Shown piece after piece: positions 26,108 through 33,607 of a stretch of 64,000 nucleotides of DNA. How positions within the stretch are numbered: the first letter of the stretch is position 1; each line of letters begins with the position of its first letter. Location: NCBI RefSeq assembly GCF_000758525.1, contig NZ_CP009241.1:434001-498000 (forward strand), in the 5' to 3' direction. The translations under genes and the position numbers were made by a program. Origin of the DNA: Paenibacillus sp. FSL H7-0357. Lineage in GTDB: Bacteria; Bacillota; Bacilli; Paenibacillales; Paenibacillaceae. The notes under the pieces were generated by a model, which saw only the letters and a program-made list of their open reading frames with translations, made no database searches and was not told the origin of the DNA.

Positions 26108-26971
26108 ATGGCCGGTACTGTGCCGATGCTCGCTCCAGGGCGGAAGACCAGCGTATCCTCGCCTGCGACGAACGAATCTCCTGCGGTGAAGTGGGTGCTG
26201 ATTGCCGCCGCCGGGCTGGTGCTGTTCTGGCTGATCGCCCTGCCGCTGATTGTCGTGCTGACAGAAGCGTTGAAGAGGGGCTGGGATGTCTACTGGGCCG
26301 CGCTGACTGATCCCGACGCCGCTTCGGCGCTGCGGCTGACACTGCTGGTGGCCGCGATTACCGTCCCGCTGAATACAATCTTTGGCGTGGCGGCCGCCTG
26401 GGCAGTGACCAAATTCCGTTTTCGCGGCAAAGGCTTCCTCATTACCTTGATTGATCTGCCATTCGCCGTATCACCGGTCATCGGCGGGCTGATCTTTATT
26501 CTGGTCTTCGGCGCGCATGGCTGGTTCGGGTCCTGGCTCAGCGACCATGATCTCAAGATCGTATTTGCGCTTCCGGGTATTGTGCTGGCTACGCTGTTTG
26601 TGACTTTTCCTTTTGTGGCCCGTGAGCTGATTCCGCTGATGGAAGATCAAGGTACACAGGAGGAAGAAGCGGCGATTACACTGGGGGCGCACGGCTGGCA
26701 GATTTTCTGGCGTGTGACACTGCCCAATATTAAATGGGGTTTGCTGTACGGGATTATTCTCTGTAATGCCCGTGCTATGGGCGAGTTCGGCGCGGTATCG
26801 GTAGTCTCCGGGCATATCCGCGGAGAAACGAATACGCTGCCGCTGCATGTCGAGATTTTGTATAATGAATATCAATTTTCGGCATCGTTCGCGGTGGCTT
26901 CATTGCTGCTGCTGCTCGCCTTGGTAACGATGATCATCAAAAGCTGGTTATTACGAAAAAATGCTCATTGA
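26108..26971 (+). CDS. cysW: Sulfate ABC transporter permease CysW
   Basis: 287 residues from the ATG at 26108 with TAGGAGG seven bases upstream (an in-frame ATG at 26069 lies in the repeat array). Six membrane helices. EAA motif QEEEAAITLGAHGWQIFWRVTLPNIKWGLLYG and the family ending AMGEFGAVSVVSGHIRGETNTLPL. It pairs with CysT in the membrane. No CysA ATPase gene follows in this window, so the ATPase must be elsewhere or shared. Confidence 0.93.
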   Translation: MAGTVPMLAPGRKTSVSSPATNESPAVKWVLIAAAGLVLFWLIALPLIVVLTEALKRGWDVYWAALTDPDAASALRLTLLVAAITVPLNTIFGVAAAWAVTKFRFRGKGFLITLIDLPFAVSPVIGGLIFILVFGAHGWFGSWLSDHDLKIVFALPGIVLATLFVTFPFVARELIPLMEDQGTQEEEAAITLGAHGWQIFWRVTLPNIKWGLLYGIILCNARAMGEFGAVSVVSGHIRGETNTLPLHVEILYNEYQFSASFAVASLLLLLALVTMIIKSWLLRKNAH

Positions 26972-27075
26972 CAGCTCTTTTGATTCCATGCTAAGTTAAA
27001 TCTTAGTAAACAAGTTGGTAATAACGGGATTAAAGGCGGAGAACATCCCCTGTCCGGGGAAAGGGAGGCTGGAGA

Positions 27076-27297
27076 ATGGTTAAGCCACTGAAAGTGGATG
27101 AGGTATGGCTGACGCGGATTGCAGGACTTCTGGATGACATGGAGTTTGGCTCATTGCACATCGTAGTGCATGAAGGTCAGATAGTACAGATGGAGCGTAC
27201 GGAACGCAAACGTTTCGAGAACAGCACTGCAAATGCACGATATAGTGGAGAGACCGGAAGCCGGCGCACCGATACCCGTTCTGCGGGACGAGGATAG
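27076..27297 (+). CDS. YezD-family (DUF2292) small protein
   Basis: 73 residues. The core DEVWLTRIAGLLDDMEFGSLHIVVHEGQIVQMERTERKRF matches the DUF2292/YezD pattern, a small protein often found beside sulfur-assimilation genes. The C-terminal ~28 residues are Ser/Arg/Thr-rich and probably disordered. RBS AAAGGGAGG. It lies 104 nt after cysW, followed by a strong terminator, so it closes the sulfate operon. Biochemical function unknown. Confidence 0.8.
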   Translation: MVKPLKVDEVWLTRIAGLLDDMEFGSLHIVVHEGQIVQMERTERKRFENSTANARYSGETGSRRTDTRSAGRG

Positions 27298-27304
27298 AAG
27301 GTAT

Positions 27305-27344
27305 AAAGAAAGACCTCCATCAGTTGAAGGTCTTTCTTTTTTTT
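27305..27344 (+). terminator. Terminator of the sulfate operon
   Basis: AAAGAAAGACCT pairs with AGGTCTTTCTTT, followed by T8. The opposite strand of this hairpin encodes the last residues of the VOC remnant. Confidence 0.92.
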
Positions 27345-27472
27345 GATTTAACTAAGGCTTCCCATTTGTCAAAAGATAATTTGTCAGTGATATGCTTCAG
27401 TTCTGCCGGAACCTTGACAGAGCACATTAATTCCAGGCTATTGCCATCCGGGTCATTAAAATAAGTATTGCC
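27320..27472 (-). pseudogene. C-terminal fragment of a VOC (glyoxalase/bleomycin-resistance) family gene
   Basis: The minus strand reads NTYFNDPDGNSLELMCSVKV, then a C-terminal tail PAELKHITDKLSFDKWEALVKSK and a stop at 27320. The YFxDPDGNxLEL stretch is the classic metal-ligand C-terminal motif of VOC proteins. No start or N-terminal domain is present. The fragment begins immediately and in frame after the stop codon of the upstream membrane-protein gene, which marks a deletion or recombination junction. Not expected to be expressed as an enzyme. Confidence 0.8.
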
Positions 27473-27781
27473 TTAATAACGCGGTCCCCGACGGGAAGAG
27501 GAGAGGCCTTCAAGCAGTAAGACTATCGCCGTGATCACATGCATGATCCAGCCAACGATCGGAATTAGAGCGACTATCGAGGTAATGATACCAATGACGT
27601 TGCCGATAAAAGGCCCCCGTTCCTTAAGCATGATTATAACAGCCACTGCGTGCAGCAAAAAGGCGATGCCGAGCGGGACCCATGCATTGGCTACAACGAA
27701 CACCCCTCCAATGATCGGCAGGGCCAGGAACGCTTCATAAGTGAAAGTCCCCCATTTCAATAATTTCCCCAGAGAAGACAT
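27473..27781 (-). CDS. Small multi-pass membrane protein of unknown function
   Basis: 102 residues with about four hydrophobic segments (LALPIIGGVFVVANAW, LGIAFLLHAVAVIIML, GNVIGIITSIVALIPIVGWIMHVITAIVLLL) and a basic C-terminus SSRRGPRY. I do not recognise the family with confidence. The stop codon is followed in the same frame by the VOC remnant, so the last few residues may derive from a junction. It lies next to the IS element. Confidence 0.6.
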   Translation of the reverse strand: MSSLGKLLKWGTFTYEAFLALPIIGGVFVVANAWVPLGIAFLLHAVAVIIMLKERGPFIGNVIGIITSIVALIPIVGWIMHVITAIVLLLEGLSSSRRGPRY

Positions 27782-28060
27782 GAGTGCTTCACCAATCCTT
27801 TCTTTATGATATTGTGAATATTTGGTTTTATCTCTAGGTTACCCCGGGATGCAGGCTGAGAATAATAGTATTGCTTTTCTAAACAATTTATTAGTTCTGT
27901 TACGTCAGAATTCCTTCAACGTTTCAAATCTCCGCATGTACCCATTCCGCCAGCCGGTTACCCGGCCTTGCTTGAAATCAATGCTTAAGTATATATTGGT
28001 AACAGCATTGCAGATCCTGAGACCGTCCCTCGTAATTAAGAGGGATTCTCACGAATGCTC

Positions 28061-28380
28061 ACTCATTCGCAGGATTTCATCGCTACGAAGCGGTGGAGAT
28101 GGTTGGCTTGCGATGGAAATTGAACCGTCGAGCGGCTAGCGGGCGGGCGGGAACAGAAGCAACGCATGACGTGCCTTTAGATCGTCGATATCCTGCACAC
28201 TCCACTTGGCCCACGGAGGTTCACCCTCCCAGATCTCAACGGGTCTACGCCCTCACATTCCTTCGTTACACCTGTCCATGGCGTGGAGACCGATAGCGTT
28301 TACTTAACGGGTCAATGCCCTTACGGACTCAAGCACTCGGTTCTCTTATGCATATATGCTGTACAATCCTGCGAATAAGT
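28061..28380. repeat. Inverted repeat enclosing the non-coding end of the IS element
   Basis: ACTCATTCGCAGGATT (28061-28076) and AATCCTGCGAATAAGT (28365-28380) are inverted with 15 of 16 matches, closing a ~320-nt stretch. The left arm also forms a local hairpin CGAATG/CATTCG (28053-28069), so two structures compete. The enclosed stretch, read on the minus strand, is rich in short stems and holds no gene. It is a candidate for the bridge RNA known from IS110-family elements. Confidence 0.6.
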
Positions 28381-28399
28381 CAATTCTCGTGGTTCGGGT

Positions 28400-29677
28400 T
28401 TACGCGGCAACCGGGGCTGCAAGTGCACTGCGGTATGTTTCCCCTCGCTGCACCATGCCGATCAGAATACGAGCCAGCTTGCCAATCAGTTTAAAAAGCG
28501 ACGCCTGCTTCTTCATACCCTGCGCCTGGTTGTGCGCATGCCACCGCTTGAAATCGGGGTTTTGCCGCACGAGATTCAGCATCCCCCAGTATAAGTGTTT
28601 GCGGAGCGTACTGTCGCCGCGTTTGGAGAGCTTGATTTGTCCTTTGAATTTGCCGGAGGTGCACTCGGCCAGATTCAGGCCGGCTCGCCGCAACAATTGC
28701 CTGCCATGCGCATAGAGGCGCAAGTCGCCAGCTGAAGCCAGAATGGCTGCCAGCGTCATGTTTCCAAGCCCGCAGATGCTCCGCAACTGCTCGGCCAAGG
28801 GGATCTCCGCCAAGATAGATTGGATGGCCTCATCCATTTCGCCGAGCATAGCGACCACGTGCTCATAGGTTTGAAGCAGGCGGCGGATGTCTTGCCGCGC
28901 TTCTTCCGTTGCCCTCGTATCGCCAATACTGTGCGTTGCTGCTGCCAGCAAGGCCGCCGCCTTAGCTCTGCCGCTGACGCCAGAAGCACGTCTCATCCCT
29001 TGCTTACGCCAATGGTCAATGACTTCGTCGATGCTCAGTCTCTTTAGGTCACACGGCATAGGGCAAGCGTGGAGCGACGCCAGCGACCTTAGCACCGTCC
29101 AGTCCGGGAAGACTTGGCGAAATTCCGGGAAGTAAAGGTCTATCCAGCGAACGATCCGGTTGCCCAGGCTTGTCGATTGTTTGACCCAATACTCTCTATC
29201 GCTCATGAGCGTCTTTAACCGTTCGAATACGGCTGCCTGAGTAACGTAGTCTGTGTAATAGCCACGGCTTACGACGTCCGCAATGACAAGCGCATCCTTG
29301 GGGTCGTTCTTGGATGGACTATTGTCCCGGTTCTCTTTGTTGCGGTGAGTCGTCACTGGATTGACCAACACCACCTCGATCCCTTGCTGAAGCAGCCAAT
29401 TGGCGAGGTTAAACCAGTAATGGCCGGTGGGCTCCAGACCGATTAGAAGGGATGTCAGCCGATGCTTCGACTGAGCTTCCTTTACCCAGCGCAAAAACTT
29501 CTCAAAGCCTTCCAGTGTGTTAGGGAAAGACAGGTGACGGGGAGTGAGCGAACGTCCGCGAAAATCGGTCATCTGTGCGGCGTGTGCATCCTTAGCGATG
29601 TCGATCCCGACCACTGCATGCTGCATGCTAATTCGTTCAATGCGTTGATTTGTCCTATCGTTTCGGTTAGACTTCAT
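28400..29677 (-). CDS. IS110/IS1111-family DEDD transposase
   Basis: 425 residues. The N-terminal RuvC-like domain has D in GIDIAKDAHA, E in GLEPTGHYWF, and the final D pair in KNDPKDALVIAD. The C-terminal Transposase_20 domain begins at LRSICGLGNMTLAAILASAGD and contains the family RRAGLNL and KLSKRGDSTLRKHLYW stretches. The protein is full length and apparently intact. AGGAGG lies eight bases before the ATG but is buried in a stem. The long non-coding region is on the 3' side of the gene, the arrangement described for the IS1111 subgroup. Confidence 0.93.
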   Translation of the reverse strand: MKSNRNDRTNQRIERISMQHAVVGIDIAKDAHAAQMTDFRGRSLTPRHLSFPNTLEGFEKFLRWVKEAQSKHRLTSLLIGLEPTGHYWFNLANWLLQQGIEVVLVNPVTTHRNKENRDNSPSKNDPKDALVIADVVSRGYYTDYVTQAAVFERLKTLMSDREYWVKQSTSLGNRIVRWIDLYFPEFRQVFPDWTVLRSLASLHACPMPCDLKRLSIDEVIDHWRKQGMRRASGVSGRAKAAALLAAATHSIGDTRATEEARQDIRRLLQTYEHVVAMLGEMDEAIQSILAEIPLAEQLRSICGLGNMTLAAILASAGDLRLYAHGRQLLRRAGLNLAECTSGKFKGQIKLSKRGDSTLRKHLYWGMLNLVRQNPDFKRWHAHNQAQGMKKQASLFKLIGKLARILIGMVQRGETYRSALAAPVAA

Positions 29678-29682
29678 AGTAA

Positions 29683-29741
29683 GCGCCTCCTGATGGGTTT
29701 TTAGGGCTGTAGACCCCTTACACCCCCATCATACGAGGCGC
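29683..29741 (-). promoter_or_regulatory. Shine-Dalgarno-sequestering hairpin before the transposase
   Basis: In the transcript GCGCCTC (from 29741) pairs with GAGGCGC (ending 29683) and GATGGG pairs with CCCATC, with a ~30-nt loop. The AGGAGG of the transposase lies in the 3' arm, so the ribosome site is masked. Similar masking limits expression from external transcripts in several IS families. Confidence 0.65.
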
Positions 29742-29813
29742 TCTTGTTTTTGTCTAAGCTGAAAACTTAGCGTATACAGGAATGTTTAGTAGGAACGAGA
29801 AGGGAAGGACCGT

Positions 29814-30227
29814 ATGGATGCAGCAGAAAAAGTAGAAATTAGACATGAATGCCCCTCGGTGGAGCAATATCTGGCGCTGCGGGTTGAGGCAGGACTTAGT
29901 CCGATGAGTATAGAGGGGGCTAAGACCGGACTTCCGCGTTCTTGTTATGCAGTATCCCTCTATGAAGAGGACATGCTGGTAGGGATGGGACGCGTCATCG
30001 GGGACGGAGGCTGTTTCTTTCAGGTGACGGATATTGCCGTTAAGCCCTCCCGTCAAGGGCGTGGCTTGGGGAAAGTCATTATGGGTGAGATCAGGGCATT
30101 CCTGGATACGGTGCCCAATCCGTCGTATGTTAGCCTCATTGCTGACGGAAATGCTTCGAAGCTGTATGATCAGTATGGCTTTGTTCCGGTAATGCCTTAT
30201 TCGCAAGGGATGTTCCTGCGGCGGTAG
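29814..30227 (+). CDS. GNAT-family N-acetyltransferase
   Basis: 137 residues of the single-domain GNAT fold. The acetyl-CoA pyrophosphate loop reads VKPSRQGRGLGKVIM, the beta-bulge strand before it is FFQVTDIAV, and the C-terminal NASKLYDQYGFVPV is the typical Tyr-containing motif B. The acceptor substrate is unknown. AAGGGAAGGA precedes the ATG. The IS element ends 50-60 nt upstream, so the native promoter may have been displaced. Confidence 0.88.
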   Translation: MDAAEKVEIRHECPSVEQYLALRVEAGLSPMSIEGAKTGLPRSCYAVSLYEEDMLVGMGRVIGDGGCFFQVTDIAVKPSRQGRGLGKVIMGEIRAFLDTVPNPSYVSLIADGNASKLYDQYGFVPVMPYSQGMFLRR

Positions 30228-30381
30228 CGGGCCGGAATGGCAGATTGTAATCTTATGATAGTGAGGCTGGCCGACCCCCACCTAGCGGGGGTATTTGAAT
30301 GCTGCTTCTACCCGGAGGGTTTCAGAACGCCACTATGGGATAAATTAGAATTAGGGCTTGAGAAAGCGAGGAAAACTAGAG

Positions 30382-31014
30382 ATGGATGTTGTTGTGCTAG
30401 GTGCGTCGGGGACGCTGGGAAAAGCAATTGTACAGGAAGCACTAAAAAGAAAACACGAAGTAACCGCAGCCGTCCGCCATCCGGATTCGCTGCAAATCGA
30501 GCATGAGCGGCTGCAGATTGCCACCGTTGATATCCTGAATCCTTCCTCGGTAGCTGCCGTAGTTGGCGGGCACGGGGAGGTCATCAGTGCGTTCGGACCG
30601 GATTCCGGGCGGGAAAATGATCTGCTTGGCGCAGCGGATTCGCTGCTGGAGGGGATGCGTATAGCCGGGGTGGAACGGCTGATGATCGTCGGCGGAGCGG
30701 GTAGTCTGAAGACGGAATCGGGAGAGTGGCTGATGGACACGGCTGAATTCCCGGAGGAGCTGCGGCCGCTGGCTGCCGCACATGCCAACGCCTATGAAAT
30801 CTATAGAGGTTCGGCACTTGATTATACGTATATCAGCCCGCCTGCGGTCATCGTGCCGGGCCGGCGGACAGGCATGTTCCGCATCGGACTGGACCGGCTT
30901 GTCGTGGATGAAAATGGTGAGAGCAGCATCAGCGTGGAGGATTTCGCCGTGGCGGTCATTGATGAGCTGGAGGAAGGCAATTTCAGCCGGGAGAGATTTA
31001 CGGTAGCTTATTAG
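30382..31014 (+). CDS. NAD(P)H-binding SDR-like oxidoreductase
   Basis: 210 residues from the ATG at 30382 (AGGAAA upstream; a TTG at 30358 is less well supported). Rossmann N-terminus VVVLGASGTLGKAIVQEAL, the central LMIVGGAGSLK and the C-terminal strand VEDFAVAVIDELE match the atypical SDR group that includes YwnB and flavin-reductase-like proteins. It is cytoplasmic. The 154 nt between it and the acetyltransferase gene holds a short GC-rich stem and no gene I can support. Substrate unknown. Confidence 0.85.
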   Translation: MDVVVLGASGTLGKAIVQEALKRKHEVTAAVRHPDSLQIEHERLQIATVDILNPSSVAAVVGGHGEVISAFGPDSGRENDLLGAADSLLEGMRIAGVERLMIVGGAGSLKTESGEWLMDTAEFPEELRPLAAAHANAYEIYRGSALDYTYISPPAVIVPGRRTGMFRIGLDRLVVDENGESSISVEDFAVAVIDELEEGNFSRERFTVAY

Positions 31015-31187
31015 CCGAGCCGGGTACAGAACAGAAGCAGTTGTAAGGCTGCCTTGAACTGAACAACAGGACAGATACAGTGCCGGGCGTGGATTCCGGC
31101 TATGCGCAAAGGGTAAGACTTATTGCATTTTATGCCGTAAGGCTTACCCTTTATTGCGATGGACATGTAGCGAAAGGGGTGCGAGTC

Positions 31188-32999
31188 ATGGATCTGGTAA
31201 CTGCTGAGCAGATGCGGCAATTGGACCGCAAAACGATTGAGGGTTTGAGCATTCCGGCGGTTGCGCTGATGGAGAATGCAGGTCGGGCCATCGCCGAGGA
31301 GGTTATTGCGCTGTGCCGTAGCAGGCACGGCGGAGGCGCAGGCGGAGAAGACCGGAACGGTGGACGGGCCGGAACGGGAAACGGCTGGGCTGATGCTGTT
31401 ATAGCGGGGCGCGGCGGCTATATAAACGCGGGACCGGGTGCAGAGAACGGCAGAGACGCGGGAACGGATGTGGGGCGTGGCGGCGGCGAGGAACCGGGAG
31501 CAGGGCGTGGCAGCGGCAGAGGTGTTGCTGCCATCCAGCGAAGCGGCGGCCCGGGGATCCAGCCGCCGGGATTCACGGTCAGCGGCGATACCGCGCTGAC
31601 CCTGGACTCTGCCGAAGCCGAGCACTGGCTGATTCTCGTCGGCAAAGGCAATAACGGCGGCGACGGCCTCGCCGCCGCCAGGCATCTGCGTGAGGCGGGC
31701 CTCGCCGTCACGCTGGTGTACGCGGCCGCGCCGGAGTCGCTGGCCGGCGAAGCCGCGCTGCAGCGGGATGCCGCTGCAGCCATGGGCCTGCCCGCCGCCG
31801 TCTACGGCGCGGACCGGCTGGACTTTGCCGCATGCAGCGGCATCGTGGATGCGCTGCTAGGCACCGGCAGCGCGGGAGCCCCGCGCGGTGCCTATGCGGA
31901 GCTGATTGCCGCCGCGAACGGCAGCGGCAAACCGGTGGTGTCCGCGGACATCCCGAGCGGGCTGAACGCGGACACTGGCGAGCTGCATGAGCCGTGCATT
32001 CATGCAGCAGTGACAGTCTGCCTCGCGTTTCTCAAACGCGGGCTGGTGCAATATCCCGGCGCGGGGGCAGCCGGGCATGTGGTGGTCCGCTCCATCGGCA
32101 TTCCGGCTGCCTTGGCCCGGGAACACGGCGTGCAGGCTTGCCTGCTGACGCCGGAGGTGCTGCGGACACGTCTTCAGATCGACGTGTCGCGCCGCCGCTC
32201 GCCCGAAGGCCACAAGGGCACTTACGGGCATGTCCTGCTGGCCGGCGGAAGCCTGGCCATGAGCGGTGCAGGCCTGCTCTCCGCCCGGGCTGCGCTGCGG
32301 GCGGGTTGCGGCTTGGTTACCTGGGCACTGCCCGGCGGGCTGCTGCCCTATGTGATCGGTGCCGCCCCTGAAATGATGCTGGCTGCAGCCGGCAGCGCAG
32401 AGGATGGCACCTGGAAAGCAGGCACGGCCGCAGAGGTGCTGCGGCTGGGTGCCGGAAAGGAGGTTATCGCCGTTGGTCCTGGCCTTGGCCGGTTCGAGGG
32501 CGATACGGATTGGCTCCGCACGATTTGGGAGAGGACGGAAACGCCCCTGGTCATCGATGCCGATGCTTTAAACATCCTGGCTGATGCCGATTACAGCTCC
32601 TGGACCCGCCGGGGGCCTGTGATCTTGACGCCGCATCCGGGAGAAATGGCCCGGCTGGCAGGTCTTCCCACGGCAGAAGTGCAGCGCGACCGGATCGGTC
32701 TGGCATTGGACTATGCCCGGGAGCATGGCGTGGTGCTTGTGCTGAAAGGGGCGCATACAGTTATTGCAACGCCTGAAGGACAAGCCTATGTAAATGTCAC
32801 AGGCCATCCGGGTATGGGAACCGGCGGAGCGGGCGATGTGCTGACAGGCATCATTTCCGGACTGCTGGCTCAAGGGCTGAATGCCGTACAGGCTGCGGCT
32901 TTTGGCGTGTATCTGCACGGACTGGCCGGAGAACGGGCAGCCCGCCTGCGGCATCATCCGGCGGCATTAATTGCCGGGGATATCATTGAAGCACTCTGA
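31188..32999 (+). CDS. nnrD: Bifunctional NAD(P)H-hydrate epimerase / ADP-dependent NAD(P)HX dehydratase
   Basis: 603 residues from the ATG at 31188 (AAAGGGGTG upstream). The N-terminal epimerase starts LVTAEQMRQLDRKTIEGL and continues LILVGKGNNGGDGLAAARHL, VDALLGTG and ADIPSGLNADTGE. The C-terminal dehydratase shows GTYGHVLLAGGSLAMSGAG, GPGLGRFEGD, VIDADALNIL, LTPHPGEMARL and GTGGAGDVLTGIISGLL. It repairs hydrated NAD(P)H. Residues about 47-130 are an extra Gly/Arg/Ala-rich insertion between the first helix and the nucleotide loop, not found in typical NnrDE. A hairpin AAAGGGTAAG/CTTACCCTTT lies in the leader (31108-31152). Confidence 0.92.
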   Translation: MDLVTAEQMRQLDRKTIEGLSIPAVALMENAGRAIAEEVIALCRSRHGGGAGGEDRNGGRAGTGNGWADAVIAGRGGYINAGPGAENGRDAGTDVGRGGGEEPGAGRGSGRGVAAIQRSGGPGIQPPGFTVSGDTALTLDSAEAEHWLILVGKGNNGGDGLAAARHLREAGLAVTLVYAAAPESLAGEAALQRDAAAAMGLPAAVYGADRLDFAACSGIVDALLGTGSAGAPRGAYAELIAAANGSGKPVVSADIPSGLNADTGELHEPCIHAAVTVCLAFLKRGLVQYPGAGAAGHVVVRSIGIPAALAREHGVQACLLTPEVLRTRLQIDVSRRRSPEGHKGTYGHVLLAGGSLAMSGAGLLSARAALRAGCGLVTWALPGGLLPYVIGAAPEMMLAAAGSAEDGTWKAGTAAEVLRLGAGKEVIAVGPGLGRFEGDTDWLRTIWERTETPLVIDADALNILADADYSSWTRRGPVILTPHPGEMARLAGLPTAEVQRDRIGLALDYAREHGVVLVLKGAHTVIATPEGQAYVNVTGHPGMGTGGAGDVLTGIISGLLAQGLNAVQAAAFGVYLHGLAGERAARLRHHPAALIAGDIIEAL

Positions 33000-33083
33000 T
33001 TGCAGGAAGCTGTGTGGAGAAGCCTGATCACACTATCTTGCCGGATGCATGCCGGTCCGGCACCCGGTGCAACTGCCTGCAGG

Positions 33084-33539
33084 CTAAAGCAGCAGCAGGC
33101 AGAGCAGCGGGATGAATAGCGCGAATACAGGAAGCAGCAGCGGCTGCCGCTCGCCGGCTACCTGGGCGAGCCGGAATACCAGGAGTACAGCTATGCCGTA
33201 GATGCCGCAGGTCATGGCTTCTCCGCCCTGCTCCGAGGCCAGCCACAGACCTGCGCCAAAGCCGGCAGCCGCATACAGTACCAGTGACGGCCCGAGCGAA
33301 GACGAACGGAACATGCGCAGCAGCAGATCTGCCAGCAGTGCCGCCGGCAGTCCATAAGCGTAAATGGCATAGGGCACCGATATCGGCCAGCCTTCCGGCA
33401 CTCCGCCTTCGTGCGGAAAGAACAGCATCAGCAGGGAGACGAGCATAAAGGTCAGACCGGCGGCGGAGAGTTTCGCCAGTGCGTACATGCCTGCGGATAG
33501 GCGGACGGACGGAAGATCGTAATCCTTGATTTTATTCAT
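33084..33539 (-). CDS. Integral membrane protein of unknown function
   Basis: 151 residues with about five hydrophobic helices, starting MNKIKDYDLPSVRLSAGMYAL and ending in a poly-Leu tail (IPLLCLLLL). I do not recognise the family. It is followed on the same strand by nothing else and lies between NnrDE and the SDR gene. High GC and Leu/Ala-rich composition fit a simple membrane protein. Confidence 0.6.
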   Translation of the reverse strand: MNKIKDYDLPSVRLSAGMYALAKLSAAGLTFMLVSLLMLFFPHEGGVPEGWPISVPYAIYAYGLPAALLADLLLRMFRSSSLGPSLVLYAAAGFGAGLWLASEQGGEAMTCGIYGIAVLLVFRLAQVAGERQPLLLPVFALFIPLLCLLLL

Positions 33540-33607
33540 CCTAAAACTTCCTTTCAGGGTGGGATTAACGCTACTACGGCGGACTTAGGGCCTCTACCGG
33601 AGGCAGC

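Larger units (their letters stand above)
28061..29756 (-). mobile_element. IS110/IS1111-type insertion sequence (ends approximate)
   Basis: It contains one transposase gene (28400-29677), a short upstream end with a large hairpin and a long (~350 nt) non-coding downstream end that has no gene on either strand. IS110-family elements lack conventional terminal inverted repeats and make no target duplications, so the boundaries cannot be fixed from one copy. The left limit here is the outermost inverted repeat and the right limit is the end of the hairpin region. The space 27782-28060 left of it shows no gene. Confidence 0.7.

Noticed and set aside
30237..30506. 89-codon ORF between the acetyltransferase and SDR genes
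   Set aside because: It overlaps the better-supported SDR start in another frame and ends in Ser/Arg-rich nonsense; no ribosome site.
31011..31685. Minus-strand open frame opposite NnrDE
   Set aside because: Low-complexity translation caused by the GC-rich insertion on the plus strand; no family or ribosome site.
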